DNA of 64,000 bases from an uncultured Clostridia bacterium (GTDB taxonomy: Bacteria; Bacillota; Clostridia; Christensenellales; Aristaeellaceae), in contig CAKTWP010000002.1 in assembly GCA_934630705.1 (NCBI GenBank), positions 204,358-268,357 on the forward strand, read 5' to 3'. Each line of letters starts with the position of its first letter. Positions within the stretch are counted from its first letter, which is position 1. The notes beneath the pieces are model-generated. The model was not told the origin of the DNA. It ran no database searches and saw only the letters and a program-made list of their open reading frames with translations. Of the stretch, positions 52,314-61,491 are shown piece after piece. The position numbers and the translations under genes were made by a program.

Positions 52314-54167
52314 TCAGGCGAATTGATTCTCTCCGCCCAGAATTTCCATGGCCTGCTCTTCCTGGAACTGGTTGGTATACAGGTTGTAATACGCGCCCTT
52401 TTTACGCAGCAGCTCCTGATGGGTGCCCATTTCCTTGATCTTGCCATCGTCGATCACCAGAATACGGTCGGCGGTGCGGATGGTGGAAAGGCGATGGGCA
52501 ATGATGAAGGAGGTGCGCCCGGTGAGCACCTTCTGGATGGCATGCTGGATGATCTGCTCGGTTTGGGTATCCACGGAGGAGGTGGCCTCGTCCAGCACGA
52601 AGATCCGGGGATTGGCCAGAATGGCCCGGGCAAAGGAGATCAGCTGCTTTTCGCCGGTGGACAGGCGGCTGCCGCCCTCGCCCACGTCGGTGTCATAACC
52701 CTTTTCCATTTTCAGAATGAAGGGCTCGGCGTTCACCAGCCGCGCCGCCGCTTCCACTTCTTCGTCCGTGGCATCCAGCTTGGCGTAACGGATATTATCC
52801 CGGATGGTGCCGGAGAACAGCCGGGGCTCCTGCAACACATAGCCCAGATTGCTTTGCAGCCAGAGCTGGCTGCGTTCCTTGTAGTTTACGCCGTCGATTT
52901 TGATTTCGCCCGCTGTGGGCTCATAGAACCGGCAGACCAGATTGACCACCGTGGATTTGCCCGCGCCCGTGGGGCCCACCAGCGCGATGGTTTCCCCAGC
53001 CTTGATTTTCAGGTTAAAGTCGGAGAGTACCTTTTCCCCTTCCTTATACTGAAAATCCACATGGCAAAACTCAATGTCGCCCTGGAGCGGGGGCCAGTTT
53101 TCCTTCTTGGGATGGAAATTGTCGCCGAATTTGGCCTCCACCTCGGGGGAGTCCACGATGTCCGGCTCCGTTTCCAGCAGGCTCATCACCCGCTCCGCCG
53201 CCGCCTGGGCGGACTGCATTTCCGCAAAGGTGTTGGCGATGTCCCGGATGGGCTGGAAGAACTGCACCGTGTAATTCACGAACACCTGCAGTACGCCCAA
53301 CGTCATGCCCCCGATGGTTACCTGATAGCCGCCCTGCCACAGGGCGTACGCCGTTGCCAGCGAGCCCAGCGACACCACGATGGGCAGATAGATGGCGGAC
53401 AGGGACGCAGCCCGCACGGAGGAGCGCTTCATTTCATGGGTGAGGGTGGTGAATTCCTGCATGTTCATTTCTTCCCGCACCAGGGTCTTGGTGGTCTTCG
53501 CGCCCATGATGCCTTCGTTGAACGCGCCGGTGATTTTGCTGTTGGTTTTGCGCACGGCCCGGTAGGAATGCAGAATCTTCTGCTGGAATTTCCAGGAGAT
53601 GATGGCCAGCGGCGGCACCACGATCAGCACCACCAGCGTCAGCTGCCAGTTCAGGGAAAACATGGTGATCCCTGCGGCCACGATCATCACCGAGCCCCAG
53701 CACAGGTCGATCAGCGACCAGCCGATGGTTTCCGCCAGGCGCTGGCTGTCGCTGGTGAGGCGGCTCATCAGATAGCCCACTGGCATCCGGTCATAATAGG
53801 AAAAGGGCAGCTCCTGGAGCTTGCGGAAGCCCAGGCGGCGGATGGTGTAGCAGGTGTTGGTTTCCACCTTGCCGCCCAGATACAGGAAGCGGAAGATGGT
53901 GAACACCTGCACCGCCAGCAGCGCCAGATACACGCCCACGAAGGCGGGCACCCCGGCGGTGGAAGCGGCATGGTTCATGTTGGGGATGAAATGGTCGATG
54001 GCGTAGCTGGTCATCAGCGGGAATACCACATCGCAGCCCGCGGAAACGGACATGCAAACGGCCAGCCGGATCAGGTCCTTATGGGAATCCTTGGCGTATC
54101 GCAGGATTTTTTTCCACAAGGACAGGTCAAATTTTTTGGTATAATCCTGTTCCTCAAACTGCTGCAT
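52314..54167 (-). CDS. ABC exporter half-transporter, subunit B (canonical Walker B, variant signature)
   Basis: A 617-aa type IV ABC exporter half with six membrane helices (about 30-320) and an NBD: Walker A GPTGAGKST, Q loop GYVLQEPRLF, signature LSTGEKQ instead of LSGGQ, Walker B FVLDEATSSVD with the catalytic Glu, and the switch IAHRLSTI. It pairs with the overlapping upstream subunit as a heterodimer like BmrCD, LmrCD or TM287/288. The likely role is export of a drug or lipid. It starts inside the last 14 nt of the partner gene. Confidence 0.93.
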   Translation of the reverse strand: MQQFEEQDYTKKFDLSLWKKILRYAKDSHKDLIRLAVCMSVSAGCDVVFPLMTSYAIDHFIPNMNHAASTAGVPAFVGVYLALLAVQVFTIFRFLYLGGKVETNTCYTIRRLGFRKLQELPFSYYDRMPVGYLMSRLTSDSQRLAETIGWSLIDLCWGSVMIVAAGITMFSLNWQLTLVVLIVVPPLAIISWKFQQKILHSYRAVRKTNSKITGAFNEGIMGAKTTKTLVREEMNMQEFTTLTHEMKRSSVRAASLSAIYLPIVVSLGSLATAYALWQGGYQVTIGGMTLGVLQVFVNYTVQFFQPIRDIANTFAEMQSAQAAAERVMSLLETEPDIVDSPEVEAKFGDNFHPKKENWPPLQGDIEFCHVDFQYKEGEKVLSDFNLKIKAGETIALVGPTGAGKSTVVNLVCRFYEPTAGEIKIDGVNYKERSQLWLQSNLGYVLQEPRLFSGTIRDNIRYAKLDATDEEVEAAARLVNAEPFILKMEKGYDTDVGEGGSRLSTGEKQLISFARAILANPRIFVLDEATSSVDTQTEQIIQHAIQKVLTGRTSFIIAHRLSTIRTADRILVIDDGKIKEMGTHQELLRKKGAYYNLYTNQFQEEQAMEILGGENQFA

Positions 54168-55977
54168 AGCCGGTGTTCTCCTCTTTGAATTCTTCTTCCA
54201 GGGCGGTTTGGATATTGAAGATTTTGCTGTAAAGCCCGCCGGAGTGGATCAGCTGGTCGTGGGTGCCCTGCTCGGTGACGCGGCCGTCCTCCATCACCAG
54301 AATCAGATCCGCCTGGGACAGGGTGACGATCCGGTGGCTGATGATGATGGTGGTGGTATCCTTGCTGCGGCGCTTGAGGGCTGCGCGAATCTGGGCGTCG
54401 GTTTCGGTGTCCACGGCGGACAGGGAATCGTCAAAGATGAGGATGTCGTTGTCCTTCATCAGGGTGCGGGCGATGGCCACTCGCTGCTTCTGGCCGCCGG
54501 ACAGGGTCACACCCCGTTCGCCCACCAGGGTTTCAAAGCCCTTATCGCTTTCCAGAATGAAAGCCTTGGCCGCCGCATCCTGCACGGCCTGATCGATGGC
54601 TTCATCGGTGGCGTTCGGCACGGCGATGGCCACGTTTTCCTTCAGCGTCCTGGAATACAGGAAGGGCTCCTGCAAAACCAGCCCCACCCGGGAGCGCAGA
54701 TAATACCGGTCGATTTTGTTGATCGGCGTGCCGCCGATGCGGATCTCGCCCTTCTTTGGCTCAAAGAGCCGCTGAATCAGATGCACCACGCTGGATTTGC
54801 CGCTGCCGGTGGCCCCCAGAATGGCCACGGTTTTGCCCTGGGGGATGGTGAAGCTCATATCCTTGAGCACGTCCCGCCCATCCGCGTAGGCAAAGGTCAC
54901 ATGGTCAAACACAATATCGCCCTTCAGGGAGGGCTTGATGGCGTCGGGCTCGGCGGGCTCCTCGGGCTGGCGCAGAATTTCGTCAATGCGCTCCATAGCC
55001 ACCGAGCTCTTGCCCGCGTCGGACAGAATGCGGCCCAGCTGCCGGATGGGCCAGAGCAGCTTCCAGATATACGAGGTGAAAATGGTAAGCGTGCCGACGG
55101 TGATTTCTCCGCGAATGGCGAAGAACACGCAGGTGAGCAGGGTGAGCATGGATTGAATCATGCTCAGGGCGTCGCTGGTGGCCCAGTAAACGGCCAGCAG
55201 ATTGCAGATTTTGAAGTTCTTCTTCTTCAGATCGCTGTTGGCCGCCTCAAATTTTTCCACTTCGTATTCCTGCCGGCCAAAGGCGCGAACCACCCGCACC
55301 CCCGTCAGGTTTTCCTGAAGCACGGCGCTCATTTTGCCTTCGGATTCATCCGCCAGCCGGAAGCTCTTGATGACCCATTTGAAAAACAGCCAGGCGAACA
55401 GAAACAGCACCGGCACCAGAATCATGCTGATCAGCGTGATTTTCACGTTTTCCCGCAGCAGATAAAACAGCGCGAATCCGATCATCATCACCGCGTTAAC
55501 CACCTGCATCAGCTGGCCCGCCAGAAAGCGGCGCACGGTTTCCACATCGGAGGTGCAGCGCTGCACCAGATCGCCGGTTTCGGCCTTCACATGATAGGAA
55601 AAGGGCAGCCGCTGAATATGACCATACAGCTTTTCCCGCAGATACAGGGACACATTTTCCCCTGCCACAGCCTGAGACCGGCCCTTGGAGAAGGAAAACA
55701 CGCCGCTGAGAATGTTCAGCCCCACCAGCGCCAGGCCCACGATCCACAGATTGCGGGCCATAAACTCCCGCCCGCCCAGGCCGTTTACCCAGGCGTTAAT
55801 GAATCCCGGCATCCGGCTGGGCTTGCCCTGGAGGTAATAATCCAGCGTCTCCGCCAGCAGGATGGGCGTGATGAACTCGATGATAACGGTAAAAACCGTG
55901 CAGATCAGCGCGGCCAGAAAATACCATTTGTTGTCGCGCATCAGCGTTCCCGTCAAGCGGAGCTTGCGGTTTTGCAT
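54154..55977 (-). CDS. ABC exporter half-transporter, subunit A (degenerate Walker B)
   Basis: A 607-aa half-transporter with six membrane helices and an NBD: Walker A GATGSGKSS, signature VTLSGGQKQRVAIART (canonical), Walker B ILIFDDSLSAVD with Asp in place of the catalytic Glu, and switch ISHRIVTL. In heterodimeric exporters the degenerate site pairs this FDD with the partner's odd signature, exactly as seen here, leaving one active site. RBS AAGGAGGGG precedes the ATG at 55977. The leader upstream contains a short ORF and terminator. Confidence 0.94.
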   Translation of the reverse strand: MQNRKLRLTGTLMRDNKWYFLAALICTVFTVIIEFITPILLAETLDYYLQGKPSRMPGFINAWVNGLGGREFMARNLWIVGLALVGLNILSGVFSFSKGRSQAVAGENVSLYLREKLYGHIQRLPFSYHVKAETGDLVQRCTSDVETVRRFLAGQLMQVVNAVMMIGFALFYLLRENVKITLISMILVPVLFLFAWLFFKWVIKSFRLADESEGKMSAVLQENLTGVRVVRAFGRQEYEVEKFEAANSDLKKKNFKICNLLAVYWATSDALSMIQSMLTLLTCVFFAIRGEITVGTLTIFTSYIWKLLWPIRQLGRILSDAGKSSVAMERIDEILRQPEEPAEPDAIKPSLKGDIVFDHVTFAYADGRDVLKDMSFTIPQGKTVAILGATGSGKSSVVHLIQRLFEPKKGEIRIGGTPINKIDRYYLRSRVGLVLQEPFLYSRTLKENVAIAVPNATDEAIDQAVQDAAAKAFILESDKGFETLVGERGVTLSGGQKQRVAIARTLMKDNDILIFDDSLSAVDTETDAQIRAALKRRSKDTTTIIISHRIVTLSQADLILVMEDGRVTEQGTHDQLIHSGGLYSKIFNIQTALEEEFKEENTGYAAV

Positions 55978-56096
55978 AGGTGAGACCCCTCCTTGTTTCA
56001 ATGGATTGCATACATATAGACAGAGGTTCGCCGCCGTCACCCTTGGGGCGGAATCGCCTCATATCTGTTTATGGGAGAAAACGGAAAACATGGACA

Positions 56097-56131
56097 GAAA
56101 AAGACCATCGGGCTTTTTGCAGCCGATGGCC
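56097..56131 (-). terminator. Attenuator terminator in the ABC exporter leader
   Basis: On the minus strand GGCCATCGG (56131-56123) pairs with CCGATGGTC (56111-56103), 11-nt loop, then TTTTTC. It follows the leader ORF and precedes the first exporter gene by about 120 nt, so it must be passed for exporter expression. TTTCAGGC (56136-56129), overlapping its left arm, can instead pair with GCCTGAAA (56182-56175) in the leader ORF. Confidence 0.8.
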
Positions 56132-56159
56132 TGAAAAGACAGTGCGGGCAAAGCGCGCG

Positions 56160-56255
56160 TCAGCGCAATGCAGCTTTCAGGCGGCCGCAAACAGACATAT
56201 TCTTTCCACCGAGCCGGGCTTTTCCAACAATCATGAGAGCATCTGCCAGCGTCAT
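56160..56255 (-). CDS. 31-aa leader peptide upstream of the ABC exporter
   Basis: A short ORF starting MTLADALMIVGKARLGG with a full AAGGAGG RBS 8 nt upstream and a strong promoter. Its last codons contain GCCTGAAA, complementary to a segment that overlaps the downstream terminator stem. This is the layout expected for ribosome-mediated attenuation: a ribosome stalled early in the ORF would leave GCCTGAAA free to form the antiterminator, whereas a ribosome reaching the stop would cover it and let the terminator form. B. subtilis bmrB, ahead of the heterodimeric exporter bmrCD, works in a comparable way. The peptide itself has no recognised function. Confidence 0.7.
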   Translation of the reverse strand: MTLADALMIVGKARLGGKNMSVCGRLKAALR

Positions 56256-56296
56256 GTTTACGGCCTCCTTTCTTACGATTTTTTGATTCCTTTGCC

Positions 56297-56325
56297 AGTA
56301 TAAGCCATCATTGCTCAAATGTCAA
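56297..56325 (-). promoter_or_regulatory. Promoter of the ABC exporter leader transcript
   Basis: Minus-strand TTGACA (56320-56325), 17-bp spacer, TATACT (56297-56302). It places the leader ORF about 40 nt into the transcript. Confidence 0.88.
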
Positions 56326-56416
56326 TCGTTTTGCGAAAATATAATGGAAAAGCAGAGAAAAAACCGCGCCCCTATGCGAAAATCCCCCGGATGCGTGGGA
56401 AAAGAAGCGCTTTTAT

Positions 56417-56446
56417 TTGACAAATCCGCTAAATCCGGGATACAAT
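56417..56446 (+). promoter_or_regulatory. Promoter of the alcohol dehydrogenase gene
   Basis: TTGACA (56417-56422), 18-bp spacer, TACAAT (56441-56446). Confidence 0.82.
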
Positions 56447-56488
56447 AGAGCCATCAGAAATAGTAATGAAACCAGGGAGGAATAAACC

Positions 56489-57523
56489 ATGAGAAGCAAT
56501 TATTTTCTGGGCGACGGCCAGTTTGAAGTGCGGCAGGAGCCCATCCCCCCACTGGGGGAGCGGGACGTGCTGGTGAAGGTGGCCGCCTGCGGCGTCTGCG
56601 GCACGGATGTGCATATCTATCACGGGGATAAAGGCTCGGCGGATGTGAAGCCCCCGGTGGTGCTGGGGCATGAGCTGGCGGGCGTGGTGGAGCGCGTCGG
56701 CAGCCAGGTCACCTCCGTTCGGGTGGGCGATCATGTGACGGTGGATCCCAATATCTATTGCGGCAAATGCCATTACTGCCAGATCGGCAAAAAGCAGCTG
56801 TGCAGCAATCTTTATGCCATTGGCGTGAACCGCAACGGCGGCTTTGCGGAATACTGCGCCGCGCCGGAAACCCAGTGCTATCGGCTCAGCCCGGAGATTC
56901 CGCTGGAATATGGCGCGATGGCGGAGCCGCTGGCCTGCTGCATTCATGGCATGGACCGGCTGAGCCTGCGGGCGGGGGACACCGTCTGCGTGATTGGCGG
57001 CGGGGCTATTGGCCTGATGATGCTGCAGCTGGCCCGGCTCAGCGGCGCATCCCGGGTGATCGTCAGCGAACCGGTGAAAATGCGCCGGGAAATTGCGGAA
57101 AAGCTGGGCGCGGATCTGACGGTAGATCCTGTGCATGAGAATCTGGCGGCACGCATCGAAGCGTATCTGGGCGTTCCGGGGGTGGACGCGGTGATTGAAT
57201 GCGTGGGCAACACCATCGCCGTGGCCCAGGCGTTTGAAGCGGCCAAGCGGGGTACGAAGGTGCTGCTGTTCAGCGTGCCCAAGCCGGATACCACCCATCC
57301 GCTGGATCTGATGGACGTGTATCGGAAAGAGCTGACGGTGCTGGGCTCCATGATTAACCCGGATACCCACGCCCGGGCGGCGGCGTTGATTAACAGCGGC
57401 TGCATCCGTCTGGAGGAGATTATCACCCATCGCTATCCGCTGTCCCGGCTCAAGAACGCAATTCTCATGCAGATGAGCAGCGAATCGCTGAAGGTGATTC
57501 TCACCCCCAACGCAAATGAATAA
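56489..57523 (+). CDS. Zinc-dependent medium-chain alcohol/polyol dehydrogenase
   Basis: A 344-aa MDR-family dehydrogenase. Catalytic zinc ligands are Cys in ACGVCGTDVH and His-Glu in LGHELAGVVE; the structural zinc lobe is CGKCHYCQIGKKQLC; the Rossmann motif is VIGGGAIGLMML. It resembles sorbitol/threonine dehydrogenases, oxidising a secondary alcohol with NAD(P)+; the exact substrate cannot be set. RBS GGGAGG, own promoter and terminator. Confidence 0.92.
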   Translation: MRSNYFLGDGQFEVRQEPIPPLGERDVLVKVAACGVCGTDVHIYHGDKGSADVKPPVVLGHELAGVVERVGSQVTSVRVGDHVTVDPNIYCGKCHYCQIGKKQLCSNLYAIGVNRNGGFAEYCAAPETQCYRLSPEIPLEYGAMAEPLACCIHGMDRLSLRAGDTVCVIGGGAIGLMMLQLARLSGASRVIVSEPVKMRREIAEKLGADLTVDPVHENLAARIEAYLGVPGVDAVIECVGNTIAVAQAFEAAKRGTKVLLFSVPKPDTTHPLDLMDVYRKELTVLGSMINPDTHARAAALINSGCIRLEEIITHRYPLSRLKNAILMQMSSESLKVILTPNANE

Positions 57524-57532
57524 AAAGCAAAG

Positions 57533-57570
57533 GCCGTCTGCTTCCGAAACGGAAACAGACGGCTTTTTTT
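57533..57570 (+). terminator. Intrinsic terminator after the alcohol dehydrogenase
   Basis: Perfect stem GCCGTCTG/CAGACGGC (57533-57540 with 57556-57563) and seven T residues. Confidence 0.93.
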
Positions 57571-57597
57571 CTTTTTATATATGCTTTTACCGCCGGT

Positions 57598-59232
57598 TTA
57601 TCCCCGGAAGCAGGCGGGAGCAGGGATTTCGCCGCGGCTCCAACGCTCCGCATCGCGCAGGCAGGCGATCTGCTGATCGCTGGTCAGCTCCAGCAGGCCG
57701 TATTTTTCCTGGCCCACGATCCCCGCCATGCCGTGCCACAGGCAGGCCAGCGGCGGCGCAAAGGAGCCCTGTGCCATCAATGCAGCCATGATTCCGCACA
57801 GCACATCCCCGCTGCCGCCCTTGGCCAGGGCGGGGGAGCCCACGGCGTTGAGGAAAAAACGCGGCTGGCCATTCGGCGTATCGGCGGGGACGCTCAGCGC
57901 GTCCAGTCCCGGCTCCGGCATTTCCCGGGGAGCGGCGATGACCGTCACGTCCCCTTTCAGCACGGCGGCTGCGCCATATTGCGCCGCCAATGCCGCCGCC
58001 GCATCCAGCCGGTTTTCCAGCACCCGGCGCATTTCCCAGCCCAGCAGCCGGGCGGCTTCCCCGGGATGGGGGGTCAGCACCGTGTGGACGGGATTGAGCC
58101 GCATGGGATGACGGGCAAGCAGATTCAACGCATCCGCATCCCAGACGGCAGGCCGGGAGGGATCATACAGCGCCTGAATGTTATGCCAGATTTCATCGCT
58201 TTGTCCCAGCCCGGGGCCAAGCGCCAGCACATCATAGGCGGGCGGCTGCTTTACCGCATCCTGAATATCCACGCACATGGCGGCGGGCGCCAGCGCCTGC
58301 AAAATGGAGATGATTTCCCGGGGGCAGGCAATGGTGGTGAGCCCCGCTCCGGCAGCAATGGCGGCCTTGGCGCACATGGCGGCGGCCCCGGCCATGCCCA
58401 GGCTGCCTGCATAGATCAGCACCCGTCCCGCCGTTCCCTTATGGGCATTCAGCGCCCGGCGGGGCAGCAGCATGTCCAGCGCCGGGGGGGTATACAGCCG
58501 GCAATCCAGCTCCCGTTTCTCCCGCAGCAGCGCATCCGGGCCCGAATACAGCCCGATATCCGCCACCTGAATGCGTCCCACGCTTTCCCGGCATCGGGTG
58601 AGATACAGCCCCGGCTTGGGAGCATGGAAGGTGACGGTCATATCCGCGTCCACCCAGCAATCCCCGGGGGTTTCGCCGGTGCGTCCATCCATGCCGCTGG
58701 GAATATCCACCGCGATTACCGGCGCGCCGGGGAAACGGCGGGGATAGGCCATCATGGCTTGGGTCAGCGCATCCGGTGCGCCCCGCAGGCCGGTGCCCAG
58801 CAGCGCGTCCACAAAGCCGTCAAAGGCGGGAGGCGTTTGGCCCCAGGGTTCTTCATCCGCCGGCATTTCCCGAAGATTTCGCGTTTCAAGGCCGGATAGA
58901 CGGGCCCATTGCAGGTTGATCTGCGCATCCGGTGTTTTGCTTTCGCCGCTGAGCCAGATCACCGCGTTTCCGCCCCGCTGGGCAAACAGGCGGGCTGCGG
59001 CCAAGCCGTCCCCACCGTTATTGCCCGGCCCGCACAGAAACAGAACCCGCCGGTTCCCGCAGCCCCCAAGGGCCGTTTCCAAAGCATCCACAACCGCTTC
59101 TGCCGCATGCTCCATCAGCAGCAGCGAGGGCACGCCCCGGGCAAAAAAGCGCTGCTCGGTTTCCCGCATGTCAGCGGGCGTGAGCACAGGCAACACCGGG
59201 GGCAAAGACCCATCCGCATGATTTCCGGTCAT
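57598..59232 (-). CDS. nnr: Bifunctional NAD(P)H-hydrate repair enzyme (epimerase plus dehydratase)
   Basis: A 544-aa fusion that repairs damaged NADHX/NADPHX. The N-terminal YjeF_N epimerase domain (about 1-225) has LLMEHAAEAV, FLCGPGNNGGDGLAAAR and VAVDIPSGMDGRTG. The C-terminal ribokinase-like ADP/ATP-dependent dehydratase domain has KGTAGRVLIYAGS, LTPHPGEAARLLG and the catalytic AKGGSGDVLCGI. Its start overlaps the acpS stop by 4 nt, and the acpS-nnr pairing is common in bacteria. Downstream it is convergent with the alcohol dehydrogenase. Confidence 0.95.
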   Translation of the reverse strand: MTGNHADGSLPPVLPVLTPADMRETEQRFFARGVPSLLLMEHAAEAVVDALETALGGCGNRRVLFLCGPGNNGGDGLAAARLFAQRGGNAVIWLSGESKTPDAQINLQWARLSGLETRNLREMPADEEPWGQTPPAFDGFVDALLGTGLRGAPDALTQAMMAYPRRFPGAPVIAVDIPSGMDGRTGETPGDCWVDADMTVTFHAPKPGLYLTRCRESVGRIQVADIGLYSGPDALLREKRELDCRLYTPPALDMLLPRRALNAHKGTAGRVLIYAGSLGMAGAAAMCAKAAIAAGAGLTTIACPREIISILQALAPAAMCVDIQDAVKQPPAYDVLALGPGLGQSDEIWHNIQALYDPSRPAVWDADALNLLARHPMRLNPVHTVLTPHPGEAARLLGWEMRRVLENRLDAAAALAAQYGAAAVLKGDVTVIAAPREMPEPGLDALSVPADTPNGQPRFFLNAVGSPALAKGGSGDVLCGIMAALMAQGSFAPPLACLWHGMAGIVGQEKYGLLELTSDQQIACLRDAERWSRGEIPAPACFRG

Positions 59233-59609
59233 CCGATTTCCCTTTCCGCAATGGCCACGGCTGCGGCAATCCCGCCGTCGTGGGAGATAGAAAGATGCAG
59301 CGCGGTGATATTCCGCTGGGCTGCGTGGAGGGCATAGGCCCCCCGCAGCGCATAATAAGGCGCGCCGGCCTTGTCATGGAGCACACAGATGTCCGCAATA
59401 TCTCCGGCGGTAAATCCCGTGCCCAGGGCCTTCACCAGCGCTTCCTTGGCCGCAAAAATCCCGGCCATGGAGGCGGCAGCCATCCGGCCCTTGTTTTCAA
59501 TATATTCCTGTTCTTCCGGACTGAAGAAGCGGCCCAGAAACCGGCCGTCCACCAGCAGTTTTTCCATGCGCGCGATTTCGCACACATCCAAGCCCACACC
59601 CACGATCAT
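59229..59609 (-). CDS. acpS: Holo-[acyl-carrier-protein] synthase
   Basis: A 126-aa enzyme that transfers 4'-phosphopantetheine from CoA to apo-ACP in fatty acid synthesis. The start GVGLDVCEIARM (metal Asp), FFSPEEQEYIE, the FAAKEALVKALGTG motif and HLSISHDG are conserved. It overlaps the upstream peptidase stop and the downstream nnr start, each by 4 nt, so the three are tightly coupled. The ATG at 59609 gives the family start. Confidence 0.96.
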   Translation of the reverse strand: MIVGVGLDVCEIARMEKLLVDGRFLGRFFSPEEQEYIENKGRMAAASMAGIFAAKEALVKALGTGFTAGDIADICVLHDKAGAPYYALRGAYALHAAQRNITALHLSISHDGGIAAAVAIAEREIG

Positions 59610-60562
59610 GCCTGAGAAAACAGCAGCGCGTTGGCAATGGCCCGGGCGGTCACCTCCGCGGCGGCGGCGCACAGCTTCACAAAATTGACCTCGGCGTCTA
59701 TGCGGCCCGTGGCCAGAGCAAACAGGGTATCTCCGTCCATCTGGGTGTGCACGGGACGGATGGTGCGGGCCAGGCCGTCGTGGCTCACATCGGCCAGGCG
59801 ATTGGCCTGCTCCTTGGTGAGCTTGCAGTCCACGGCCACCACGCCGATGGTGGTGTTGCTGCCGGGGGCGGGAATGCGAATCTGCTGGGGCGCGGGGGCA
59901 TGGCCGTAAAGCAGGCCCTCGGCCAGCACGGGTGTGCCGTCTGGCATATGGGCGCAGCCCAGCACGTGGCCGGATTCAGGATGATACACATCCCCCACCG
60001 CATTTACCGCCACCACCGCGCCCACCGTCACGCCCTCGGGAAGCGTGATGGAGGCGGAGCCGACGCCGCTGTCCTGAGGCAGGGCGGAGGGCGCCAGCTT
60101 GCCCACCGTGGCGCCCATGCCCGCGCCCACCCGGCCCTGGGCCATGCCCTTGGCCGCATTCATGCAGGCGGACCGGCCCATGGCCGCATCCGGGCGAATA
60201 TGGGGATCGCCTACGCTCAGATCATAAAGCACTGCCGCGGGCACGATGGGCACCCGCACCGCGCCCATATCCATGCCGCAATCCATCTGCTCCAGATAGC
60301 GCATCACGCCGCCTGCCGCGTCCAGCCCATAAGCGCTGCCGCCGGCGAGCACCACGGCGTTCACATGCTCCACCAGATTGCCCGGCCGGAGCAGATCGGT
60401 TTCCCGGGTGCCGGGGGCCGCGCCCCGCACCGACACGCCGCCAATGGCCCCCTCCTTGCGGCAGAGCACCACCGTCACCCCCGTGCGCCCGGAGACGCTG
60501 CCCGCATGGCCTACCTTGATGCCGTGCACCTGCGTAATATCGCCAGGATATGTTCTTTCCAT
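59606..60562 (-). CDS. P1 family peptidase (DmpA-type N-terminal nucleophile hydrolase)
   Basis: A 318-aa self-processing aminopeptidase/esterase. The predicted autocleavage lies before T237 in GSNTTIGVV, which would give an alpha chain of about 236 residues and a beta chain starting with the nucleophile Thr (Ser in DmpA). Other conserved parts are GGSAYGLDAAGGVMRYLE and GAGMGATVGK. Family members cleave N-terminal or beta-amino acids. The ATG at 60562 is preferred, with AAAGGA about 10 nt upstream; a GTG at 60571 is possible. It is first in the peptidase-acpS-nnr chain. Confidence 0.92.
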   Translation of the reverse strand: MERTYPGDITQVHGIKVGHAGSVSGRTGVTVVLCRKEGAIGGVSVRGAAPGTRETDLLRPGNLVEHVNAVVLAGGSAYGLDAAGGVMRYLEQMDCGMDMGAVRVPIVPAAVLYDLSVGDPHIRPDAAMGRSACMNAAKGMAQGRVGAGMGATVGKLAPSALPQDSGVGSASITLPEGVTVGAVVAVNAVGDVYHPESGHVLGCAHMPDGTPVLAEGLLYGHAPAPQQIRIPAPGSNTTIGVVAVDCKLTKEQANRLADVSHDGLARTIRPVHTQMDGDTLFALATGRIDAEVNFVKLCAAAAEVTARAIANALLFSQA

Positions 60563-60616
60563 AAAAAGCACGTTCCTTTCCGGCGGGGAGAAATCCGCGC
60601 CGCAATTGGGGGATGA

Positions 60617-61474
60617 TCAGACCCGGGAAGCCAGCCAGGCGGCCAGCTCCCGATCCACTTCATCCCGATTGATTTCGTTAAACATTTCATGCCGTCCGCC
60701 GGGATAGAGCCGCACAGTCACATCCCGCACCCCGGCCCGGCGAAGCTGCTCCGCCACTTTTTTCACGCCGCTGCCGCTTTGGCCTACGGGATCCTGATCC
60801 CCGGCCAGGAAATAGACGGGCAGATCTTGGGGCAGCGCGGTCAGCCGGCTTTCATCCGCCAGCGCCCGCAGGCCGCCGAAGAAATCCCGGAAGGCCGCGC
60901 CCGTAAACACAAACCCGCATAGGGGATCGGCCATGTACGCGTCCACTTCCTTTTCATCCCGGCTCAGCCAGTCAAAGGGCGTGCAGGCGGGGGAGAAGGC
61001 CTTGTTGTTGCCGGAGAAAGCCAGCTTGTCCACCAGCTTCGCGGGCTTTTTCTGCGGGCTGACCGCAGCCAGCGCGCCCGCCACGGCGCACAGGGCCGCG
61101 GGATAATACCCCGTGCCGCTGAGCACCAGCGCGCTGAGCTCCCTGCCATAGCGCAGGGCGTATTCCCGGGAAACAAAGCTGCCCATGGAATGGCCCAGCA
61201 GGATAAACGGCAAACCGGGATATTGTTTTTTCAGGGCCAGGGACAGATCGTGGGCGTCCTCCACCAGTGCATTCCAGCCGTCCTTATCCGCAAAGTATCC
61301 CAGAGTTTCTGCTTCCGGGCCATGGCCCCGGTGATTGCGCCCGGCCACCACATAGCCCTGCGCCGTCAGGGCCCGGGCCATGCGGTCATAACGGTCAATA
61401 TGCTCAGCCATCCCGTGAACCAATTGCACCACTGCCCGGGGTTCGCCCGCAGGCTGCCAGAGGCGATATGCCAT
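60617..61474 (-). CDS. Alpha/beta hydrolase (monoacylglycerol lipase-like)
   Basis: A 285-aa serine hydrolase with an oxyanion-hole QLVHGMAEH, nucleophile elbow LLGHSMGSF (S96), Asp in FLAGDQDPVG and His in GGRHEMFNE. The pattern is that of the monoglyceride lipase/lysophospholipase group (NHRGHG motif). No signal peptide. RBS AAGGAG 7 nt before the ATG at 61474. A terminator upstream isolates it from trpS; it may be co-transcribed with the P1 peptidase 54 nt downstream. Confidence 0.9.
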   Translation of the reverse strand: MAYRLWQPAGEPRAVVQLVHGMAEHIDRYDRMARALTAQGYVVAGRNHRGHGPEAETLGYFADKDGWNALVEDAHDLSLALKKQYPGLPFILLGHSMGSFVSREYALRYGRELSALVLSGTGYYPAALCAVAGALAAVSPQKKPAKLVDKLAFSGNNKAFSPACTPFDWLSRDEKEVDAYMADPLCGFVFTGAAFRDFFGGLRALADESRLTALPQDLPVYFLAGDQDPVGQSGSGVKKVAEQLRRAGVRDVTVRLYPGGRHEMFNEINRDEVDRELAAWLASRV

Positions 61475-61491
61475 CGTCTTGCTCCTTTCAT

